In this document: positions 9,059 to 16,754 of the stretch, piece by piece | Layout: every line of letters starts with the position of its first letter | Numbering within the stretch: the stretch's first letter is position 1 | NCBI RefSeq assembly: GCF_003946625.1 | Contig: NZ_RHOR01000009.1 | Coordinates: forward strand, 1 to 64,000 | Length of the DNA stretch: 64,000 bases | Reading direction: 5' to 3' | Source of the DNA: Companilactobacillus kedongensis | GTDB taxonomy: Bacteria > Bacillota > Bacilli > Lactobacillales > Lactobacillaceae | Program-made: the position numbers and the translations under genes | Notes under the pieces: generated by a model | The model's database searches: none | Told to the model about the DNA's origin: nothing | What the model saw: the letters and a program-made list of their open reading frames with translations, nothing else

Positions 9059-11656
9059 TTGACAGAAAAACGTCAAGCTGAAAGAAAGTTATTGTTGACT
9101 GGTGCCACATTAGTCGGCCTTGGAGCTGGCATGATGATGGGTACAAATGTAAAAGCCGATTCGACTAACACGGTAAATACGACTCAAGATCAAACTACGC
9201 AGTCAGCATCTTTGCTTAAATCAAATTATCCTGTGTCTGGAGTAGGTGAAGATTCGGCCAGTGGGACTGGAGATGAAGCAGCTTCTGATGGATCAAGTTC
9301 AGCGGGAACCGGATCTAATACTGATACGGGTGACGGTCAAACTGATACTTCAGTTACTGGTGATCCAAATACAGCAACTGATGACCAGTCAGATTTTAGT
9401 TTTAGCCAGAACGGCGATGGAAATTACACCGTTACAGGATATACAGGTGCTGCTCAAAAGGCTGCTAATGGTGGAGTTGATCCAACATATTCCACAGATG
9501 TAACAATTCCTGATACGTATAAAGATGGATACGTTACTGCTATTGGCAATAATGCTTTTAACAATGAGGCTGGAGACAATGATAATCTGTCTATTGTTGA
9601 TGGATTGACTTCAGTTACTTTTGGTAAAAACATTCAACAAATTGGCGATTACGCATTTGCTGGTAATAAGTTAACTTCAATTAGTTTTCCCGACAGTACG
9701 TGGTCGATTGGCAAACACGCATTTGAAAATAATCAATTGAGTGATCTTACTCTCAATAAAGTGACGCAAATTGGTGATTATGCATTTTCAGGTAATAGTC
9801 TTACTAAAATAAGTTTTCCTGATAGCACATGGTCAGTTGGTGCATACGCATTTTCAAATAACCAATTAAGTTATATCGACTTGAATCATGTAACACAAGT
9901 CAATGACCATGCTTTTATTGATAATAACCTCAGTAAGTTAGTTATCTCTGATAAGACAACTAATATTGCTGATTATGCTTTTGAAGGAAATCATATAACC
10001 GATTTAACATTAGGATCAAGTCTTCAAACCATCGGTATCTCAGCATTTCAAAACAATGGAGTTGCTGGAGTAATAACCTTCCCATCTTCACTGATTCGTG
10101 TAGGTGATAATGCGTTTGCTGATAATGCGATAACTGGTGTAGTTTTTGATAATGAACCGTCTGGAACAACGACTGATAAAAGTTCAAGCATTGGAACAGG
10201 AGCATTTCAACATAATCAGATTATTGGGATAGTAACTTTGCCTGATTCATTAACAGAATTGGGTGATTACGCTTTTGCAGATAATAAGATAACTGGATTA
10301 AACTTTAACGATAAAATAACTAAGATGAATACCGGTGTGTTTGAAAATAATAACTTGCAGGGTTCTTTAGCTCTACCTGAAAATATTATTTATGTTGGAA
10401 ACAGTGCCTTCTACAATAATGAAATTGACAGTTTAACATTAGATAAGAGTCTTAAAACTATTGGAACCTCTGCTTTTGCCAATAATAATTTATCGGATAA
10501 TGTGGTTATTCCAAACAGTGTAACGAGTGTTGGTGAAAGCTCATTTGAAAATAACGAATTAACTGGAGTTGATTTGACAGGGTCATTAGATAATTTGGGT
10601 AATAAGGCCTTCAACACCAATAACTTGCAAACCATTAATATTGAACAAACTATTAAAGCCATTGGGGATGAAGCCTTTTCTAATCAGGAAACATTACCTG
10701 TATCTGTATACGCTTCAGTCACACAAGCTTTAGATGTTAAAAAATCTATAGCAAAACAATTAGGATTATCCGCTGATCATTTAGCTCAATTGAAATTTAA
10801 ATTGGGTGATACTGACTTGAATTACGATGAAGCTAACGACAAACTGACACTACCAAAAGATTATCAAGGAAAAGATACAGTTATGAAATTGGTTCTTGCT
10901 TCAGATGGACCAGATACTGGTTGGTATGGAACCAAGGATCTTGAGTTAACTTTGAACAAAAAAATGGTGATTGCGGATGTTACGATCCCTAGTAATTTAA
11001 ATACTGATCCCGTGGTTCCGAAGGTGGAAGGCCAAGTTGGAGCACAAGTAAAAGTAAAGGTTCCTAATATTGCAGGATATTCGGTAAGTCCAACATCTAT
11101 CTATGCCACAGTCAACGATGACGGAGCCATAACTGCAAATAGATCAGTTGAATATACTGCCAATACTGGAAGCCATACAGATCCAGATGATGGCAATTCA
11201 GGGACAGGCTCTGATACAGGAACTGATTCGGGTACTGGCACAAATCCAGATACCGGATCAAATACGGGAACCAACACAGATCCGGATAGTGGTTCAAATA
11301 CTGATACAGGTTCAGGAACTGATACGAATAAAAATTCTGGAACTGATTCAAATAGTGATTCTGGTTCGGAAATAACTGACTCGAATACATCGACAACAGC
11401 ACAGAGTAATTCAAGTATATCTACCAATTCTGCGGATGGTAAATCCAATCAGAGTGGTAAAACAATATCTGTTAATTATGATAATGTCATTTCAAAGTCA
11501 GTTAGGTATGAACCAACTGATCTCACAAAAAATAATAATCCTGTAATTACGTCCCAACTTCCTCAAACTAGTGAAAAATCTAATAGCTTATCTTGGTTAG
11601 GAGTAATCATTTTAGGATTTTTGGGATTGCTGGGTTTTAATAGAAGAAAAAATTAA
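9059..11656 (+). CDS. BspA-type leucine-rich-repeat surface protein, LPQTS sortase-anchored
   Basis: Cell-wall protein of 865 aa. Signal peptide at residues 1-33 (positive KRQAERK, then LLLTGATLVGLGAGMMMG, cleavage near VKAD). Then come an acidic Ser/Thr/Gly/Asp-rich spacer, an LRR_5 (BspA/TpLRR) array from about residue 130 to 520 built on units like AFxxNxLxxxxxP, and a MucBP-like module near 640-700. A second D/S/T/G repeat spacer leads to the sortase signal LPQTS at 834-838, a hydrophobic helix and RRKN. An adhesin role is the usual inference for this family. The start is TTG at 9059, immediately after a TAA that ends a 5-codon frame beginning GTG 9041. The paralogue at 16752 reads through the same place, so start selection is uncertain. 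Terminator follows at once. Confidence 0.88.
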   Translation: MTEKRQAERKLLLTGATLVGLGAGMMMGTNVKADSTNTVNTTQDQTTQSASLLKSNYPVSGVGEDSASGTGDEAASDGSSSAGTGSNTDTGDGQTDTSVTGDPNTATDDQSDFSFSQNGDGNYTVTGYTGAAQKAANGGVDPTYSTDVTIPDTYKDGYVTAIGNNAFNNEAGDNDNLSIVDGLTSVTFGKNIQQIGDYAFAGNKLTSISFPDSTWSIGKHAFENNQLSDLTLNKVTQIGDYAFSGNSLTKISFPDSTWSVGAYAFSNNQLSYIDLNHVTQVNDHAFIDNNLSKLVISDKTTNIADYAFEGNHITDLTLGSSLQTIGISAFQNNGVAGVITFPSSLIRVGDNAFADNAITGVVFDNEPSGTTTDKSSSIGTGAFQHNQIIGIVTLPDSLTELGDYAFADNKITGLNFNDKITKMNTGVFENNNLQGSLALPENIIYVGNSAFYNNEIDSLTLDKSLKTIGTSAFANNNLSDNVVIPNSVTSVGESSFENNELTGVDLTGSLDNLGNKAFNTNNLQTINIEQTIKAIGDEAFSNQETLPVSVYASVTQALDVKKSIAKQLGLSADHLAQLKFKLGDTDLNYDEANDKLTLPKDYQGKDTVMKLVLASDGPDTGWYGTKDLELTLNKKMVIADVTIPSNLNTDPVVPKVEGQVGAQVKVKVPNIAGYSVSPTSIYATVNDDGAITANRSVEYTANTGSHTDPDDGNSGTGSDTGTDSGTGTNPDTGSNTGTNTDPDSGSNTDTGSGTDTNKNSGTDSNSDSGSEITDSNTSTTAQSNSSISTNSADGKSNQSGKTISVNYDNVISKSVRYEPTDLTKNNNPVITSQLPQTSEKSNSLSWLGVIILGFLGLLGFNRRKN

Positions 11657-11686
11657 AAGTATCCTCCAGTATGGGGATACTTTTTT
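11657..11686 (+). terminator. Terminator after first LRR surface protein gene
   Basis: AAGTATCC (11657-11664) pairs with GGATACTT (11675-11682), followed by T residues. Confidence 0.85.
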
Positions 11687-12054
11687 ACTTGAATTTAGGA
11701 AAAAGGAAATTGACACGCTATAATCGGTCAATCTTCATTTAAGGTGATTGCCCAAAAGAGGTCATTTATTTGTCAGAGGGCGAATAGAGGCGATTAAAAC
11801 CGTCAAGGTTATTTTGATATTTTTTATCAGATAATTTCTTGTCAACCACTTGAATTATTCACATAAATGCTAATTAAAAAAACCATTGCTTATCAAGTTA
11901 TAAACATATTAGAATTGAATTTGCGAGTTCAAAAACCTAAGTATAAGTTCACCTATGTGAATTTTAAAAATAATTATTCAGAAAAAAATGGTAACAAATG
12001 CCAATCTACCAAACTTCTGTTCGGTTTATGACTTTGTGCAGTATCAACTTTTGA
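11687..12054. other. Long intergenic region before nrdJ
   Basis: About 370 bases without a supportable gene. A 6-bp inverted repeat, ATTGAC (11709-11714) with GTCAAT (11727-11732), lies near its start and a GCCC/GGGC pairing further on. I see no cobalamin-riboswitch signature (GCCACTG-type box) although nrdJ needs adenosylcobalamin, and no tRNA. Confidence 0.4.
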
Positions 12055-12102
12055 ACACAATATCTTGTTATCTCAAATGGTTTGAGATACTATATATTGT
12101 GT
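12055..12102 (+). promoter_or_regulatory. nrdJ promoter overlapped by two NrdR boxes
   Basis: Box 1 is 12055-12070 (ACACAATATCTTGTTA). Box 2 is 12087-12102 (ATACTATATATTGTGT). Both fit the NrdR consensus acaCwATATaTWGwgt, box 2 nearly perfectly. They lie 32 bp apart, three helical turns, the spacing typical of NrdR operators. The promoter TTGTTA (12065-12070), 17 bp, TACTAT (12088-12093) falls exactly under them. An 8-bp hairpin, ATCTCAAA-TGG-TTTGAGAT, sits between the boxes. Confidence 0.85.
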
Positions 12103-12129
12103 TATTTATTTTAATTGGAGTGAAGCATA

Positions 12130-14367
12130 ATGAGTTTATTAAAGAAGATTACCTTAAAAAAAAATTTTATTGATCATGTTAAAGAAACAGTCAAACCACA
12201 TTGGGGAGAACTAGGCTGGGTTACTTACAAGCGTACATATGCTCGTTGGATACCAGAACTAAGACGTACCGAAAACTGGTCTGAAACCGTTAAACGTGTC
12301 GTTGAAGGGAATATCAATCTGGACCCTCGTTTACAAAATGATTCATTAACTGATGAAGAGCATTCTGAACTTGTTGGTGAAGCACAAGAATTATATAAAT
12401 TAGTTTATGGCTTAGCTGCCACTCCTTCAGGTAGAAATCTTTGGATCTCTGGAACAGATTACCAAGATAGAAATGGTGATGCCTTAAATAACTGCTGGTT
12501 TATTGCTATTCGTCCACAAGCTTATGGTGATAGTCATATTGTTCCCTCATACTTGAAGAAGGATCAAGTCGCTGTTTCGATGCCATTTTCATTCATGTTT
12601 GACCAATTAATGAAGGGTGGCGGAGTCGGATTCTCCGTTGTTCCTGAAAATATGAAACAAATGCCAGTTGTTGACCAAAATGTTAACTTAACTGTTTTGA
12701 TTGACAAAAAGAGTGCTTCTTATGATGATGCAATCAAAGCCGGTGCTGTTGACCGTGAAGAATGGATGAAGGTTAATAGTCTTGACAATACTCGTTTCTA
12801 TAAGTTGCCAGATACTCGTGAAGGCTGGGTAATTGCCAATGCCAATATGATCGATGCTCATTTTGCTTCAACTAATGAAGATAAAATTGATGATGTCGTC
12901 TTAGACATTACTGATATTCGTGCTAAAGGTGCTAAAATCAAGGGCTTTGGTGGCACAGCTTCAGGTCCTGTTCCTTTGATCGAAATGTTTTATGATATTA
13001 ACCAAGTGCTAGATGAAGCTGTCGGTAGACAATTAACATCTGTTGACTGTACTGATATGGGTAACTTGATCGGTAAAACAGTTGTTGCTGGTAACGTGCG
13101 TCGTTCTGCCGAATTAGCTTTAGGCGGAGCAACTGATGACGACTTTATTACAATGAAACAAGATCAAAAGAAACTTTACCATCACCGTTGGGCTTCGAAT
13201 AATAGTGTTTCAGTTGATTCTAAATTTACTAAGTATCAACCAATTGCTGATTCTATTACACATAATGGTGAACCAGGTATCGTAAATCTTGAGTTATCAC
13301 GTAATTATGGCCGTATTGCTGATGGCTATCAACCAGGAATTGATGATGGTGTAGAGGGAACTAACCCTTGTGGTGAAATTTCTCTAAGTAATGGTGAACC
13401 ATGTAATCTATTTGAGTTGTTCCCAGTTATTGCTGAAAAACAAGGCTGGAATCTAGAAGAAGCCTTTGGTTTAGCTGCTAGATATACTAAACGTGTAACC
13501 TTCAGTAACTATGATTGGGAAGTTTCACGTAACGTTATCAAGAAGAATCGTCGTATCGGAGTTTCAATGTCAGGTATTCAAGACTGGATCTTAAATACCT
13601 TTGGTAACCGTGTTGTTACTGGTTTTGAAGATGCAGTAGACGATGGTGTAGAGATCAAGAAGCCTATTTATGATCAAAGAATCGTTAAGAAATTTGATAG
13701 TTTGTATCATGCAGTTGTTAAAGCTGATGCTGACTATTCCAAAGCTCTAAATTGCCAACCTTCAATCAAACATACAACTGTTAAACCATCTGGTACCGTT
13801 GCTAAGCTAGCCGGTGTTTCAGAAGGAATGCATTTCCACTATGCTGGATATTTGATTCAAAGAATCAGATTTCAAGATAGTGATCCATTGCTTCCAGCAC
13901 TAAAGGCATGTGGCTACAAGATCGAACCTGATGTTTATACCAAACATACAATGTGTGTAGAATTCCCTGTTAAAGCTGTCAATGCAGATAATCCTAACTT
14001 TGCATCAGCTGGTAATGTTTCCATTGCTGAACAATTTGCTACACAAGCTTTCTTACAAACTTACTGGTCAGATAATGCAGTTAGCTGTACCGTAACTTTC
14101 CAACCAGATGAGGCTAAAGAGATTGCACCATTGATGTATCAGTATCGTCACACAACAAAATCAACTTCACTATTGCCATATAGTGGTGGTGAGTTTAAAC
14201 AAGCTCCTAAAGAACCAATTGATAAGAAAGTTTATCAAGAACGTGAATCAGAAATCAATGGTGATGTAGCCGAAGAATTTGCTGAACTAACAGGCAATCA
14301 TGATAAGAAAGACTTAGAATTAGTTGATCAATCAGACTGTGAAAGCGGCGCATGCCCAATTAAATAG
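12130..14367 (+). CDS. nrdJ: Class II ribonucleoside-triphosphate reductase, adenosylcobalamin-dependent
   Basis: Monomeric 745-aa RTPR of the Lactobacillus leichmannii type, which reduces NTPs to dNTPs using a thiyl radical generated from adenosylcobalamin. The active-site cysteine pair is visible at about C122 (NNCWFIAI) and in TNPCGEISL near residue 413, with a further Cys shortly after (GEPCNLFE). The C-terminal redox shuttle is DCESGACPIK, Cys737 and Cys742. The N-terminal region includes the dNTP allosteric site of this family. ATG 12130 has GGAGTG eight bases upstream. It is monocistronic, with NrdR boxes over the promoter. Activity depends on B12 supply, and no B12 genes are in the window. 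Confidence 0.96.
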   Translation: MSLLKKITLKKNFIDHVKETVKPHWGELGWVTYKRTYARWIPELRRTENWSETVKRVVEGNINLDPRLQNDSLTDEEHSELVGEAQELYKLVYGLAATPSGRNLWISGTDYQDRNGDALNNCWFIAIRPQAYGDSHIVPSYLKKDQVAVSMPFSFMFDQLMKGGGVGFSVVPENMKQMPVVDQNVNLTVLIDKKSASYDDAIKAGAVDREEWMKVNSLDNTRFYKLPDTREGWVIANANMIDAHFASTNEDKIDDVVLDITDIRAKGAKIKGFGGTASGPVPLIEMFYDINQVLDEAVGRQLTSVDCTDMGNLIGKTVVAGNVRRSAELALGGATDDDFITMKQDQKKLYHHRWASNNSVSVDSKFTKYQPIADSITHNGEPGIVNLELSRNYGRIADGYQPGIDDGVEGTNPCGEISLSNGEPCNLFELFPVIAEKQGWNLEEAFGLAARYTKRVTFSNYDWEVSRNVIKKNRRIGVSMSGIQDWILNTFGNRVVTGFEDAVDDGVEIKKPIYDQRIVKKFDSLYHAVVKADADYSKALNCQPSIKHTTVKPSGTVAKLAGVSEGMHFHYAGYLIQRIRFQDSDPLLPALKACGYKIEPDVYTKHTMCVEFPVKAVNADNPNFASAGNVSIAEQFATQAFLQTYWSDNAVSCTVTFQPDEAKEIAPLMYQYRHTTKSTSLLPYSGGEFKQAPKEPIDKKVYQERESEINGDVAEEFAELTGNHDKKDLELVDQSDCESGACPIK

Positions 14368-14384
14368 AAAAAAATGCAATATCA

Positions 14385-14438
14385 AATAAGCACTGTATGA
14401 CACATGAGACAAGGTGTCATACAGTGCTTATTATTTTT
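14385..14438. terminator. Strong bidirectional terminator between nrdJ and the secreted-protein gene
   Basis: A perfect 19-bp stem (14385-14403 with 14414-14432) and 10-base loop, flanked by A-rich sequence on one side and ATTTTT on the other. It serves the two convergent genes. Confidence 0.93.
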
Positions 14439-14475
14439 GTGTAGGTTTGAAAATTAGTCGGAAGAGACGACAAAT

Positions 14476-16497
14476 CTATTGGATACTTTCAACAATAGAC
14501 CAGTTAACTTTTGTTTGGAATTTACCAGTTGTAAGATTAGTGTCACTGATATGTAATAATACCCCGTTTTCTCTAGCCCAGCCAATTGACGAAATGGAAT
14601 TACCATTACCAGTGGCCTGAATCAATTGTTCTTCCAGTAAGTTATGTGAGGTCCCATTATCGACAAACGTTAGATTGCCTAGGAGTTTAACGTTGTCAGA
14701 ATTCAAGAATTCACCATCTTGTTGAGCACGAATTTCGGCATGGTTTTTATTGCGTCTTTGATCATCAATATTAATAACATTTTCTGGTTCATTTAATTCG
14801 TCAGGTCGATAGATGGTCTTATTGGAGGAGAGTGGATTTACATTTCCAAAATGAATGTCTGCTACATTCATTTGAATAGTATTAGTTGAGTAGGTGATAG
14901 CTTCTTCAGATCCGTCACTGCGGTAATCATCGGCTGTAGCTACCTGACCTAATATATAAGGTGTAGTATGGAGAGTTTCTTTTTCATCAACTAATCCAAC
15001 ACTACTGGTTACTTTGATTGAGTGGCTTTGTTTAGTGCTAAAACCTAGATTAGGAATGACAAGCTCTTTAGTACCCGTTTTAGCGCGGGTCACCATTTCA
15101 TACTCATCATCGGATAATTCCTTGTCATCAACGACAACTGAATTTATGGTAGAGGTTTCTCTGATAGGTAAATGGTATGAACCTGAAGTGAGTATTCCGG
15201 TACTACTATTATTTGTTATGATGGCTTCTTCAGTTATCTTGTCACCTTGATTTACTCCGAATAAGTGAAGGTCATTGTCTAAATCATCACTGTAATCAAT
15301 ATTTGTAATATGGTTATCGACCTTTATATCTGGAGAACCATCAGGAATAACTGTTAAAGTGGCTTTATTAGTTGTATAGCTTTTATTGATAGAACCGAGT
15401 TTTACGTTGATAACTGCCTGATATTTACTCTGATTATCATCTTCCATATTTGTGGCGTCAGTTGTTACAGATAAGGGACCACTTAATTCATCGTCCTTGT
15501 TGATCTGAACTCTGGAACCATCAGGATTATCTCGATACCATTTGACACTATATTCGTTGGAGCCATCACTACCGTCTCCACCTTCGTCGCCATCGTCCCC
15601 ATTATCATCGATATCTTCTAGATCACCTAGATTACCTTCAATGGAGAATGTGGCTTTTTCACCGGCTTTGACAGTTTGATCCTCTAGTCCTTGACCGACA
15701 CGGACAGTGGTAGTTTCTTGAATGTCATCACCGACTGGATTATGAAGTGTACCGATAACAGTGACTGTACCGTGAACTTCCTTTTTAGTAACGGCGGTCA
15801 ATAGACCAGTGTCTTTATCAATGGTTGCTAAAGAAGTATCGTCAACACTCCATGTGACATCTCCAGTGTAATTCTCAGGTATTATATCGGCGTGAGCGTA
15901 AGTGGAAGTCGCAGCCATATCAAATGAAGTACTATAAATATAATCATCGTCTGTTCTGACAGTCATTTTTTCTCCATCAATTGGATAAGGAACCGTGTGG
16001 ACAGCTGCAACATGAGAATAGATTTTTTTAGCGAATGGATTAGGAATAATACCGACCCATTGTACGCGCAACTGGTAGTAGGTAGTTACATCAGCATTTT
16101 TTCCAGTTATGACTAAATTTTCTTTTTTACCTCCATCACTTTTGCTGACCTCAGACCAGTCTTTATCCCCAGGGGTATATTTATACCATTGATATCGGGC
16201 CCATCTATCTAGCGTCGCAGCGGCGTAAACCATTGAACGAGCTGAATCTGTTCTTAAAGTGACAGTATCTCCGACTACAACGTAATTATTTTCTTTTGGT
16301 TGCAGCGCAAAACCGGTTGTCAGCCAAATACCAAAGAATTTTTTTACATCCTTTGTAGGTTTTTTGTAGTAGCCGACATCCTCAGTATTGGTATCGTTAT
16401 CAGTATCTTCAGCAGATACATTTAGTCCATTAAATTGAAAACAACTTATTATCAATAAGAAGGCTAGAAGTGTGATAGACAACTTTTTTATCCGCAT
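14476..16497 (-). CDS. Secreted surface protein with Ig-like (Big_2) domain and WxL-like C-terminus
   Basis: 673-aa exported protein. Signal peptide 1-29 (MRIKKLSITLLAFLLIIS..., cleavage near VSAE). The N-terminal half has beta-rich Ig-like modules, one resembling Big_2 around GDVTWSVDDTSLATIDKDTG. An acidic Gly/Asp stretch lies near residue 300, followed by another Ig-like module with KWYRDNPDG. The last 150 residues end GKFQTKVNWSI, which resembles the terminal W-x-L/I strand of WxL domains that bind peptidoglycan non-covalently. No LPxTG or transmembrane anchor is present. The usual WxL partners (DUF916 protein, small LPxTG protein) are not adjacent. GGAG precedes ATG 16497. Surface location is inferred; ligand unknown. 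Confidence 0.75.
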   Translation of the reverse strand: MRIKKLSITLLAFLLIISCFQFNGLNVSAEDTDNDTNTEDVGYYKKPTKDVKKFFGIWLTTGFALQPKENNYVVVGDTVTLRTDSARSMVYAAATLDRWARYQWYKYTPGDKDWSEVSKSDGGKKENLVITGKNADVTTYYQLRVQWVGIIPNPFAKKIYSHVAAVHTVPYPIDGEKMTVRTDDDYIYSTSFDMAATSTYAHADIIPENYTGDVTWSVDDTSLATIDKDTGLLTAVTKKEVHGTVTVIGTLHNPVGDDIQETTTVRVGQGLEDQTVKAGEKATFSIEGNLGDLEDIDDNGDDGDEGGDGSDGSNEYSVKWYRDNPDGSRVQINKDDELSGPLSVTTDATNMEDDNQSKYQAVINVKLGSINKSYTTNKATLTVIPDGSPDIKVDNHITNIDYSDDLDNDLHLFGVNQGDKITEEAIITNNSSTGILTSGSYHLPIRETSTINSVVVDDKELSDDEYEMVTRAKTGTKELVIPNLGFSTKQSHSIKVTSSVGLVDEKETLHTTPYILGQVATADDYRSDGSEEAITYSTNTIQMNVADIHFGNVNPLSSNKTIYRPDELNEPENVINIDDQRRNKNHAEIRAQQDGEFLNSDNVKLLGNLTFVDNGTSHNLLEEQLIQATGNGNSISSIGWARENGVLLHISDTNLTTGKFQTKVNWSIVESIQ

Positions 16498-16631
16498 AAA
16501 TCGTCTCCTTGTTAATATCTTGATATAATTTTAACATATAAAAAATGCTCAATAATCCATATTATATAAAAAGTATTTGCATAAACTGATCTAAATTAAC
16601 AAAATATGAAAATGTCATATAGAATATTTTG

Positions 16632-16660
16632 TTGACTGTCAGTAAAATGTAGTTTAAAGT
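16632..16660 (+). promoter_or_regulatory. Likely promoter of second LRR surface protein gene
   Basis: TTGACT (16632-16637), 17-bp spacer, TAAAGT (16655-16660), about 90 bases upstream of the start. This leaves a long untranslated leader. Confidence 0.55.
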
Positions 16661-16733
16661 TATCCTCATTTGGTATAAGTGTTATTCTGATCGCAGAGGG
16701 ATTTATAAATTATTTAATACTAAAAAGAGAGGA

Positions 16734-16754
16734 CACCATTGAGGTTAGCTGGTG
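16734..16754 (+). promoter_or_regulatory. Leader hairpin covering the start of the second LRR gene
   Basis: CACCA (16734-16738) pairs with TGGTG (16750-16754). The 3' arm contains the GTG start codon and the loop carries GAGG, the probable Shine-Dalgarno. It is placed like the hairpin at 9025-9043. Confidence 0.4.

Noticed and set aside
11101..11448. Long antisense open frames opposite the first LRR gene's Asp/Ser/Gly spacer
   Set aside because: They mirror a low-complexity repeat, have repetitive Pro/Val/Phe or Tyr/Gln content and no ribosome site.
11687..12054. Cobalamin riboswitch expected before a B12-dependent reductase
   Set aside because: No B12-box or matching core was found; NrdR boxes explain regulation.
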